From: JANWHZ01 sp964527385
GTDB lineage: Bacteria; Patescibacteriota; Saccharimonadia; Saccharimonadales; UBA4665
Direction of reading: 5' to 3'
Assembly (NCBI GenBank): GCA_964527385.1
Contig: CAZGPZ010000031.1
Span: forward strand, 1-12,092
DNA: 12,092 nucleotides
The notes beneath the pieces were generated by a model that saw nothing but the letters and a program-made list of their open reading frames with translations, had not been told where the DNA came from and searched no databases. Of the stretch, positions 1-6,199 are shown piece by piece; the first letter of the stretch is position 1; every line of letters begins with the position of its first letter. The position numbers and the translations under genes are program-made.

Positions 1-473
1 TCCTGAATAATACGACAAGCTCGACCATTCCCATTCTCTCCATTTCGACGGGTTGCGGTGAACGTAGCGCGAAATATGTTGCCAGTATGCGTCTTCGTCT
101 ATCAGCGACGCCTTGAACGTATCCTGAAACAACCTGCCGACACGGCCGTATTTCTTGTTGAAATTACCAACATACGATGTTGTGACGCTACCTACTAGCT
201 TCGATATAGCATTGTCGGTACGCTGGTACAGGAGCAAGTGAAAATGATTCGGCATAAGACAGAATGCCAGCAATTCCACGTCGCCAAACCAATTCTTGTA
301 GGGGCGCCCCAGTTTGTCTGAGGTTTGTTTTTTTGCAAACCGCGTTTCAGCAAGTTGAGAAACACGGCATAATCTTTGTTGTCTAGAAAGATTTGCTGCT
401 TGTTGTTCCCGCGATTATAAACGTGATATACCTGTTCGGGTATCCATTTCTTGACTCTGTTCCTGCTTGGCAT
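1..473 (-). CDS. IS200-like (Y1/RAYT-type) transposase, split by a -1 frame change, 3' end outside the window
   Basis: Single-strand DNA transposase of the Y1 (HUH) superfamily, which cleaves and rejoins hairpin-tipped ssDNA through a tyrosine. The start is the ATG at 473-471 (MPSRNRVKKW), followed by VYHVYNRGNN, typical of the family's first beta strand. Frame 0 runs through codon 49, then drifts into nonsense. The -1 frame continues with KLGRPYKNWFGDVELL, then the HUH pair in PNHFHLLL (HFH codons at 238-246). A conserved TSYVGNFNKK block carries the probable nucleophilic Tyr, and RYVHRNP follows. The switch lies at an A_AAA_AAC heptamer (333-327). The frame is still open at base 1, so the C-terminus is missing. 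It may be a decayed pseudogene, a homopolymer sequencing error, or a programmed frameshift. The family call is firm; whether the gene is functional is open. The neighbouring palindrome fits a RAYT with its REP-like substrate. Confidence 0.8.
327..333 (-). other. Candidate -1 slippery heptamer A_AAA_AAC in the transposase gene
   Basis: Read on the minus strand, codons 47-49 are CAA AAA AAC, so the heptamer A AAA AAC sits in the correct zero frame for X_XXY_YYZ slippage. After a one-base backward slip the next codon is CAA (327-325). The reading then enters the frame that encodes the rest of the transposase, including the HUH motif. No Shine-Dalgarno-like stimulator is visible upstream. Downstream structure is weak: a GC palindrome at 301-310 and a loose CAAAC/GTTTG pairing. 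Confidence 0.4.
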
Positions 474-479
474 AACCCT

Positions 480-485
480 AGTATA
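480..485 (-). promoter_or_regulatory. -10 box of the transposase promoter (TATACT), leaderless arrangement
   Basis: TATACT on the minus strand ends 6 nt before the transposase ATG at 473, which would put transcription start at or next to the A of ATG. The -35 position, 17-18 bp upstream, falls inside the palindrome at 488-532. No Shine-Dalgarno sequence can fit. Confidence 0.55.
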
Positions 486-487
486 CC

Positions 488-532
488 GTATTTCAAGGCT
501 CAGCCTTGTTACAAGGCTGAGCCTTGAAATAC
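488..532. repeat. 45-bp perfect palindrome with two nested palindromes, REP/operator-like
   Basis: The arms at 488-509 and 511-532 are perfect reverse complements (22 bp) around the single base 510. Each arm contains its own palindrome, CAAGGCT-C-AGCCTTG on the left and CAAGGCT-G-AGCCTTG on the right (7-bp stems). The DNA can therefore form one long cruciform or two small hairpins. It lies between the -10 boxes of the transposase (480-485) and dedA (544-549), over both -35 regions. Possible roles are a REP-like substrate of the adjacent RAYT, a shared operator, or an IS end hairpin. There is no T-tract at either side to make it an intrinsic terminator. Confidence 0.85.
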
Positions 533-543
533 CGGCAAGAGGG

Positions 544-549
544 TACAAT
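544..549 (+). promoter_or_regulatory. -10 box of the dedA promoter (TACAAT), leaderless arrangement
   Basis: TACAAT ends 7 nt before the ATG at 557, placing transcription start at about 556-557. The matching -35 region would lie in the right arm of the palindrome and is a poor match to TTGACA. No Shine-Dalgarno sequence is present. Confidence 0.55.
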
Positions 550-556
550 TGGGTGT

Positions 557-1180
557 ATGTTTAATGTCACTGGGATCATTGAAGCAGGCGGCTTGTTGCT
601 CCTTGCTGGAATTATTTTCGCGGAGTCGGGCATGATGGTCGGCTTTTTCTTCCCTGGCGACACATTACTGCTCAGTGCCGGCGTGTTGGCAGCCAGCGGC
701 AGTTTACCCCTCGTGGAGACTATCATAGTTATCGCGTTCGCCGCGATTCTGGGCGACAACGTCGGTTACCAAATCGGCAAACGCGTCGGCCGGCGCTTGT
801 TCAGCAAGGAAGATAGCATCATTTTCCGGCACGAGTACATCATGCGCGCCGAACGGTTTTATGAAAAATACGGCAGCAAAACTATGTTGCTCGCCCATTT
901 CGTGCCGATTGTCCGTACCTTCGCGCCCGTCACTGCCGGCGCAGGCAATATGGACCTGCGGAAATTCATGCTGTACGACGCCATCGGTGATACTGCCTGG
1001 GCGGCATCGATCATTTTGTTCGGCTATTTTGTCGGCAGCCGCATTCCTGGACTGGACAACTACGTGGAGCCGATATTGCTATTGATTATCGTCGCGTCGC
1101 TCGCGCCGACGCTCTACCATATCGCCCGCGACCCAAAAATCCGCAACAAAGCTGTGTCGTTGCTGCGGAAAAGAAAATAA
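557..1180 (+). CDS. DedA family (SNARE-associated/VTT domain) integral membrane protein
   Basis: A 207-residue polytopic membrane protein of the DedA/VTT family. Members act in the cytoplasmic membrane as lipid transporters or flippases and support membrane homeostasis. Visible family marks, in order, are FFFPGDTLLLSAGVLA near the N-terminus, GDNVGYQIGKRVGRRLF, and FVPIVRTFAPVTAGAGNM, the conserved F-x-R-x-x-P-x-x-A-G region with the essential arginine. C-terminal hydrophobic helices follow, with a basic tail ending KRK. Length is normal for the family. The open frame also has an ATG at 524 inside the palindrome, but the -10 TACAAT lies between the two, so the ATG at 557 (MFNVTGI) is preferred. 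It is divergent from the transposase gene. Confidence 0.93.
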   Translation: MFNVTGIIEAGGLLLLAGIIFAESGMMVGFFFPGDTLLLSAGVLAASGSLPLVETIIVIAFAAILGDNVGYQIGKRVGRRLFSKEDSIIFRHEYIMRAERFYEKYGSKTMLLAHFVPIVRTFAPVTAGAGNMDLRKFMLYDAIGDTAWAASIILFGYFVGSRIPGLDNYVEPILLLIIVASLAPTLYHIARDPKIRNKAVSLLRKRK

Positions 1181-1187
1181 AACCTCG

Positions 1188-1232
1188 TTTACAAATAAAC
1201 CATAGCTTACTATGATTCATGGTAATAAGGAG
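1188..1232 (+). promoter_or_regulatory. Promoter and ribosome binding site for the 1244 gene
   Basis: TTTACA at 1188-1193 and TATGAT at 1211-1216 are separated by 17 bp. AAGGAG follows at 1227-1232, 11 nt before the ATG at 1244. Unlike its neighbours, this gene has a normal leader of about 20 nt with a Shine-Dalgarno sequence. Confidence 0.65.
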
Positions 1233-1243
1233 AATACACGATA

Positions 1244-1513
1244 ATGACGAGAAACTTAGATCCGCTCAACGAATTATTGGCAAGAACAATCCACGCACGG
1301 GCAAGTTTCGGGCACGAAACCGGTGCTAGCAACGTTCTCGTGGAGGGCATCAGGTTCTTCGATATTAGCGAGCAATGGTTGAAAGCAGTGCGTGCAGCCG
1401 TATATGCAACCGATCCGGGGCTTGTGTACGAAGACTACTGGACGGAAAGTGCTGGACAGTCCGGTGGCATGACGTACATGCACGCGCGTTTCAGCGACCC
1501 GACACAACAGTAG
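1244..1513 (+). CDS. Hypothetical protein, 89 residues
   Basis: I do not recognise this protein. It is soluble and mildly acidic, with no signal peptide, membrane segment or metal motif visible. It begins MTRNLDPLNELLARTIHARA, likely helical, and ends with an aromatic, turn-rich part (VYEDYWTE, GGMTYMHARF). A consensus promoter and an AAGGAG site precede the ATG, which makes a real gene likely despite its size. A second small frame of similar length follows 58 nt downstream and shares a loose tail pattern (Tyr-Glu, Thr, Gly, Thr-Tyr, Phe-x-Asp). They may be a pair of diverged paralogues or a two-gene unit. Confidence 0.7.
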   Translation: MTRNLDPLNELLARTIHARASFGHETGASNVLVEGIRFFDISEQWLKAVRAAVYATDPGLVYEDYWTESAGQSGGMTYMHARFSDPTQQ

Positions 1514-1571
1514 CTTGGCGAGCAAGTATTAGCCTACGACACCCGAGGGAGCTGCATATCTACGGATTGAG

Positions 1572-1841
1572 TTGAGTAAATGGGGCACGTTCGTCGAATT
1601 TGACCCGGAGCCTCGACCCAGCGAGGACTTGCGGCAAATCACCATGCGGGCAGCTCCTATATCGAACAGCGTATTGTTGCTGGCGATTCTCGGGGCGCAG
1701 TGTATGTACTCATCCAAGTCCGCGAATGATACCCAAACCATGGCGCTTGAACAGCTGACCTACATCGAGCACACCGACAAAAACGGCTTTATTGAAACGT
1801 ACGCAGTATTCGTAGACCATAATGCACCTGGTGCACCGTAG
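1572..1841 (+). CDS. Possible hypothetical protein, about 89-100 residues, uncertain start
   Basis: The frame is open from 1533. The only canonical start near its beginning is TTG at 1572 (reading SKWGTFVEFDPEPRPSEDL). The nearest purine-rich site, GAGGGAG at 1545-1551, is too far for it, so the start is uncertain. Codon use is similar to the neighbouring genes, with many G/C third positions (ACC TAC ATC GAG CAC ACC GAC). A moderately hydrophobic stretch (SVLLLAILGAQ) sits in the middle, and the end reads TYIEHTDKNGFIETYAVFVDH. No function is recognised. It may be translated with the 1244 gene. If it is not real, 1514-1977 is a non-coding stretch in which I see only short palindromes (1823-1835, 1925-1936) and no RNA gene. 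Confidence 0.45.
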   Translation: MSKWGTFVEFDPEPRPSEDLRQITMRAAPISNSVLLLAILGAQCMYSSKSANDTQTMALEQLTYIEHTDKNGFIETYAVFVDHNAPGAP

Positions 1842-1977
1842 TTTGCGGCAGCAAGTCGCCCGGGCGGAGAATCAAGGACTGAAACCCGCCTGGCGAAGAG
1901 CCGATTCAAGAGTTTATACCAATCGCCTTCGAAGGCCTTGTGGCAGCGTTCCCAACGACCGGTCACAACTTCCGAGT

Positions 1978-2952
1978 CTAGCCGACCTGTTTCACGCCAA
2001 TCCATTGATAGCGGTCTTTGAATTCGTCGAAATAATACCGCACGCTTGGCACGAGCTCGGACACGCGTTTCAGTGTTCCATTCTGCTCGACCAGCGGGTC
2101 CACAAACCGCGGCTTGTTCCGGCCGTAATAATCGGCGTGCTCTTTGTCGGCATATATGAACTCCTTGCCCGGCTGCAGGCGCGCGAGCAGCGCGTCGATC
2201 TTCTTGTCATGGGCGGCCCGTAGCATCCCCAACACGTCGTCATCCGTTTTGAAGAAATCTTTCTCGCTCAAGATGCCTTGTTTGACTGCATGTTTCAATA
2301 CGTCTGCGAGCACATAGTACGAGCCGTGCGACGACGGGTCGAGCCATATCAAGCGGGAGCAGGTTATGAACATCAGCGCAAATAGGCTCGCTACCCGCGT
2401 GTCTTCGAAGTAAAATTGCGCGTCTTTTTCTTTGACGGATTTGACAAAAAGCCGTATCACCTGCTTGGGCAGGACACCGAACGCAAAGCCGTCGCGCATG
2501 AAGTAATCCCAGCGGTCCACCGATATATCCGGCAAGTCGTTCTCGAGCAATTGATAGTTTTCTTTGTTCAAAACCTTTTTGATATCGATATGGTGTTTCG
2601 CGCAGATTTCCGGGATTTCAGAAGCCAGGATTACTTCCTTTGTAAATTTGTCATGGTACGCGTCATCAACGTCGTCCATCACGATATCGATGACGTGCGA
2701 AAACGCCGTGTGCGGTATGTCGTGAAGCAGCGAAGCGATCTGCTCTTCGATTGGCCGGTGATACAGGTACGACAAATACCAGGCACCGATGCTATGCTCA
2801 TACCGCGTCACGTCGCGGATCGGCTGGATAAAATGGGATGCGCCGTCTTGGGAAATTTGCTTGAGGCGCTGCATCGGCTTTGATGCAACCAGCGCGGCAA
2901 TCACTGGTTCGTTTATAACAATCCGGCCGTGGACCCTGTCCTGGATAACCAT
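1978..2952 (-). CDS. HD-domain phosphohydrolase (SAMHD1/dGTPase-like, COG1078 type)
   Basis: A 324-residue metal-dependent phosphohydrolase of the HD superfamily. The set H...HD...D is complete: RYEHSIGAWYL (His53), LLHDIPHTAFSH (His77-Asp78, with His81 and His86) and ISVDRWDYFMRD (Asp146). Wording and spacing match the SAMHD1/dGTPase-like branch, whose members usually hydrolyse (d)NTPs; the actual substrate here is unknown. The N-terminal block VIQDRVHGRIVINEPVI is also typical of that branch. The gene starts 36 nt after the uvrA stop on the same strand, with only a weak purine patch (GGGGAA) before the ATG, so it is probably co-transcribed with uvrA and may serve nucleotide pool control during repair. 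Confidence 0.88.
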   Translation of the reverse strand: MVIQDRVHGRIVINEPVIAALVASKPMQRLKQISQDGASHFIQPIRDVTRYEHSIGAWYLSYLYHRPIEEQIASLLHDIPHTAFSHVIDIVMDDVDDAYHDKFTKEVILASEIPEICAKHHIDIKKVLNKENYQLLENDLPDISVDRWDYFMRDGFAFGVLPKQVIRLFVKSVKEKDAQFYFEDTRVASLFALMFITCSRLIWLDPSSHGSYYVLADVLKHAVKQGILSEKDFFKTDDDVLGMLRAAHDKKIDALLARLQPGKEFIYADKEHADYYGRNKPRFVDPLVEQNGTLKRVSELVPSVRYYFDEFKDRYQWIGVKQVG

Positions 2953-2988
2953 AGATAATTCCCCGTTAGCCTCTTCAGCATACGGTGG

Positions 2989-5799
2989 TCACAACATTTT
3001 GGCAAGATACTGGCCGGTGTAGCTGGCACTGTTCTTTGCTATTTGCTCGGGCGTGCCCTCGGCAATTATCTGCCCGCCGCCAAATCCGCCTTCCGGTCCC
3101 ATGTCGATCACATGATCGGCATTTTTGATGACATCAAGGTTGTGCTCGATCACGATAATACTGTTGCCTGCATCCACGAGCGCATGGAGCATGTGCAACA
3201 ACTTGTCGACGTCCGCCATATGCAAACCGGTCGTCGGCTCGTCCAGGATGTACAATGTACGACCGGTCGCGCGGCGCGACAACTCGCTTGACAGTTTGAT
3301 GCGCTGCGCTTCGCCGCCAGACAACGTCGTCGCCGACTGGCCGAGGCCGATATAGCCCAAGCCGACATCTACCAGTGTTTGCAGCTTGTTAGCGATCGAC
3401 GGGATGTTTTCAAAGAACTCCAACGCCTGCTCGCACGTCATTTCCAGCACGTCGCTGATCGTCTTGCCCTTGTAATGGATTTCCAGCGCTTCACGGTTGT
3501 AACGCTTGCCATGGCAAACCTCGCACGGCACATACACATCGGGCAAAAAGTGCATTTCAATCTTAATAATGCCGTCACCGGCACAATTCTCGCAGCGGCC
3601 GCCTTTCACGTTGAAACTGAACCGCCCGGGCGAATAACCACGCAATTTGGCTTCCGGCGTATTGGCAAACAGTTCGCGGATGGGCGTGAACAATCCCGTG
3701 TATGTTGCTGGGTTTGACCGGGGAGTGCGCCCGATTGGTGACTGGTCGATGATGATTGCTTTGTCGAGCTGTTTGATGCCCTCTATGTCATCGTGCTTGC
3801 CGGGAGCTGTGTTTGCACGGTGCAACTGGGCTTGCAGTTCCTTTGCCAAGATATCATTGATCAGGCTTGATTTACCCGACCCGCTGACACCACTGACGAC
3901 GACAAGCTTGCCAAGCGGGATGTGCACGTTTATATTCTTGAGGTTGTTTTCCCTCGCTCCTTTGATGAGCAGCTCTTTGCCGCTGCCGGCACGGCGCTTC
4001 TTTGGCACGGCAATTTCTTTTTTGCCCGACAAATACTGCGCGGTAATGCTTCCTGGCGTTTTGGCGACATCGTCAGGTGATCCCGACGCGACGACATGCC
4101 CGCCATGCACGCCGGCACCGGGACCGATATCCAGCAGGTAGTCTGCCGTCCGGATCGTTTCTTCGTCGTGTTCGACAACGATGACGCTATTCCCAAGGTC
4201 GCGCAAATGCTTTAGCGTCGCGATCAACCGGCCGTTGTCGCGCTGGTGCAGGCCGATCGATGGTTCGTCTAGCACGTACAGCACGCCCATGAGGCCTGAA
4301 CCGATCTGCGTTGCCAGGCGGATGCGCTGCGCTTCGCCGCCGGACAATGTCGTGGCGCCGCGCAGGAGCGTCAAATAATTCAAGCCTACATCGACCAGGA
4401 ATTGCAACCGGGCCGAAATTTCCTTCAATATCAACCGCGCAATTTTCGATTCTTTTTCATTTAATGACAGATGCGTGAACCATTCATGCGCGTCGTCGAT
4501 CGACTGGTCGCACACGTCCATGATGGACATGTCATTGACGGTTACTGCCAATTTTTCCGGCTTCAAGCGCTTGCCCTTGCATGCATAGCAATCTTTCTGG
4601 ACCATAAATTTCTCGATGTCGCGGCGGATGAAGTCGCTGTCGGTGTCGTGGTGCCGGCGCTCTAAGTTCGGGATAACACCTTCGTAGGTTGTATTGAAAA
4701 AGCGCCCGCCGCCGAGCGGCACGCGGTATGTCTCGTTGCCGGTGCCGTACATAATGCGGTCGATGTCTTCCTGCTTTAATTCGCCAGTTGGCACGTGCAG
4801 GCTGAAGTTGTATTTGTCGGCGACGGCTTGCAAACGCTTGTTGTACCAGCCATCTGCATTGAAACGGTTGAACGGGCGGATTGCCCCTTCGGCGATCGTC
4901 AGCCGGCCGTTCGGCAATACTAGTTCTGGGTCAACTTCAAGGCGCGAGCCGAGCCCAGTACAAACCGGGCAGGCGCCGTGCGGCGAGTTGAAGCTAAAGG
5001 TGCGTGGCTCCAGCTCGGGTATGACGACGTCCGGATGGTCCGGGCAAGCATACATCAGACTGTAGTTTGTCACCTCGTTTGTATCGGCATTGAGGACATT
5101 TAAACGGCCTTCGGCGGCTTCCAGCCCTTGCTCTACCGATTGCGCCAAGCGGGTCCTGCTCTCCTCGTTATTAACAAGGCGGTCTACGACGACCTCTAAC
5201 GTGTGACGGTAGTTCTTGTCCAACGCGGGAAACTCATCGAGCGCGTACACCACGCCGTCAACGCGCACCCGCGCGAAACCTGCCCGCTGGTATTGTTCCG
5301 GGATATGCTCGAACGCGCCTTTTTTATCAACGACAACCGGCGCGAGTATCATCAGCTTCGCGTCCTTCGGCAGTCCCGCGATCTGTTCGATAATGTTCGC
5401 GGTCGTCTGTCGCACAACAGCTTGGCCATCAATCGGGCAGTGCGGTATGCCAATCCGCGCGAACAAGAGGCGCAAGTAATCATAAATTTCCGTGACAGTT
5501 GCGACCGTGCTGCGCGGGTTCCGCGATGTTGACTTCTGGTCAATGGAAATTGCAGGCGACAGACCGTCGATTTGGTCGACGTCCGGCTTTTCCATGATGC
5601 CCAAGAACTGGCGGGCGTACGAGCTGAGCGACTCAACGTAGCGCCTTTGCCCCTCGGCATAAATCGTATCAAAGGCCAAACTGGACTTGCCGGAACCCGA
5701 AAGCCCCGTTATGACCACCAATTTGCCGCGCGGAATTGTCACATCAATATTCTTGAGGTTGTGCTCGCGTGCGCCTTTAACCGTAATAACATCCGCCAT
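2989..5799 (-). CDS. uvrA: Excinuclease ABC subunit A (nucleotide excision repair ATPase)
   Basis: UvrA dimerises, scans DNA for lesions and loads UvrB. The protein has 936 residues, normal for the family. Nucleotide domain I has Walker A GLSGSGKSS (about 32-40), followed by the UvrA block YVESLSSYARQFLG. Its ABC signature is LSGGEAQRIRLA (about 483-494) and its Walker B LYVLDEPSIGLH. Domain II has Walker A GVSGSGKSS (about 635-643), zinc cysteines RCENC...CEVC (about 734-760), LSGGEAQRIKLS and LYILDEPTTGLH. The first zinc site reads ACPDHP...GACPVC, so a histidine stands where the second cysteine is usual. The start is the ATG at 5799 (MADVITVKGAREHNLKN). The stop is TGA. First gene of an operon with the HD protein; uvrB and uvrC are not in the window. 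Confidence 0.98.
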   Translation of the reverse strand: MADVITVKGAREHNLKNIDVTIPRGKLVVITGLSGSGKSSLAFDTIYAEGQRRYVESLSSYARQFLGIMEKPDVDQIDGLSPAISIDQKSTSRNPRSTVATVTEIYDYLRLLFARIGIPHCPIDGQAVVRQTTANIIEQIAGLPKDAKLMILAPVVVDKKGAFEHIPEQYQRAGFARVRVDGVVYALDEFPALDKNYRHTLEVVVDRLVNNEESRTRLAQSVEQGLEAAEGRLNVLNADTNEVTNYSLMYACPDHPDVVIPELEPRTFSFNSPHGACPVCTGLGSRLEVDPELVLPNGRLTIAEGAIRPFNRFNADGWYNKRLQAVADKYNFSLHVPTGELKQEDIDRIMYGTGNETYRVPLGGGRFFNTTYEGVIPNLERRHHDTDSDFIRRDIEKFMVQKDCYACKGKRLKPEKLAVTVNDMSIMDVCDQSIDDAHEWFTHLSLNEKESKIARLILKEISARLQFLVDVGLNYLTLLRGATTLSGGEAQRIRLATQIGSGLMGVLYVLDEPSIGLHQRDNGRLIATLKHLRDLGNSVIVVEHDEETIRTADYLLDIGPGAGVHGGHVVASGSPDDVAKTPGSITAQYLSGKKEIAVPKKRRAGSGKELLIKGARENNLKNINVHIPLGKLVVVSGVSGSGKSSLINDILAKELQAQLHRANTAPGKHDDIEGIKQLDKAIIIDQSPIGRTPRSNPATYTGLFTPIRELFANTPEAKLRGYSPGRFSFNVKGGRCENCAGDGIIKIEMHFLPDVYVPCEVCHGKRYNREALEIHYKGKTISDVLEMTCEQALEFFENIPSIANKLQTLVDVGLGYIGLGQSATTLSGGEAQRIKLSSELSRRATGRTLYILDEPTTGLHMADVDKLLHMLHALVDAGNSIIVIEHNLDVIKNADHVIDMGPEGGFGGGQIIAEGTPEQIAKNSASYTGQYLAKML

Positions 5800-5809
5800 A
5801 AGCTATGTA

Positions 5810-5838
5810 ATTATACTCGTTTTGGCGGGTTGTTTCCA
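5810..5838 (-). promoter_or_regulatory. uvrA promoter, near-leaderless
   Basis: On the minus strand, TATAAT (5815-5810) is preceded after 17 bp by TGGAAA (5838-5833), a 4/6 match to TTGACA. The -10 ends 10 nt before the uvrA ATG, which leaves at most a few nucleotides of leader and no room for a Shine-Dalgarno sequence. I see no good match to a LexA-type operator here. Confidence 0.6.
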
Positions 5839-5933
5839 GGGTATTACCCATTGCAAATCATTGTCGGCATACACGCAGCGACGTGTGCTTTGCCCGCAAA
5901 GTTGGCTCAAGCATAAGCTTTAATAATATACTA

Positions 5934-5986
5934 TTGCCGAATATGCAATTTGAATCTATAATGCAATTAACTTTGACAAGAGGTGG
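5934..5986 (+). promoter_or_regulatory. Promoter and ribosome binding site for the 5993 gene
   Basis: TTGCCG at 5934-5939 and a perfect TATAAT at 5957-5962 are separated by 17 bp. A strong Shine-Dalgarno sequence (AAGAGGTGG, within 5978-5986) lies 6 nt before the ATG at 5993. The upstream part (5816-5933) is the divergent region shared with uvrA and holds small palindromes, for example CTTTG-CCCG-CAAAG at 5888-5901. Confidence 0.7.
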
Positions 5987-5992
5987 CGTGTA

Positions 5993-6196
5993 ATGGACGC
6001 ATTATTAATGCTCGGCATCATCCCGGGCACCAATATTCAAATCAACTTCAACAGCTGGCTCGCCTGCATGGGCATAGTGCTCTGTTTGTCCGCTATTTCT
6101 GCGGTCCACCGCTCACGCGTCGTTCCCATGTTGCGGATGGCGAGGGCTATCCGGCATGCTGATCCGACGGCAGTATTGGCTGCCAGGCTTGCGTAA
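5993..6196 (+). CDS. Small single-pass membrane protein, 67 residues, unknown function
   Basis: No family is recognised. It has a short hydrophobic start (MDALLMLGIIPGTNIQINF), a clear membrane helix (about residues 22-42, SWLACMGIVLCLSAISAV) and a basic tail (HRSRVVPMLRMARAIRHAD). The positive charge after the helix favours a cytoplasmic C-terminus. A consensus promoter and strong ribosome binding site directly upstream make a real, well expressed gene likely. The TAA stop ends 3 nt before the stop codon of the convergent exonuclease gene, so there is no space for a terminator between them. Confidence 0.72.
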   Translation: MDALLMLGIIPGTNIQINFNSWLACMGIVLCLSAISAVHRSRVVPMLRMARAIRHADPTAVLAARLA

Positions 6197-6199
6197 AGA

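Noticed and set aside
301..310. 10-bp palindrome GGGGCGCCCC inside the transposase gene, as a frameshift stimulator
   Set aside because: It starts about 16 nt after the heptamer, further than usual, and a real hairpin would keep only three base pairs with a four-base loop.
1760..2005. Minus-strand frame of 81 codons downstream of the HD gene
   Set aside because: No ribosome site, composition unlike the neighbours, no recognisable family, and it overlaps the better plus-strand candidate and the HD gene end.
2989..5799. UGA-recoded genome (glycine), as in some CPR lineages
   Set aside because: uvrA ends with TGA at the natural C-terminus and no gene contains internal TGA codons, so the standard bacterial code applies.
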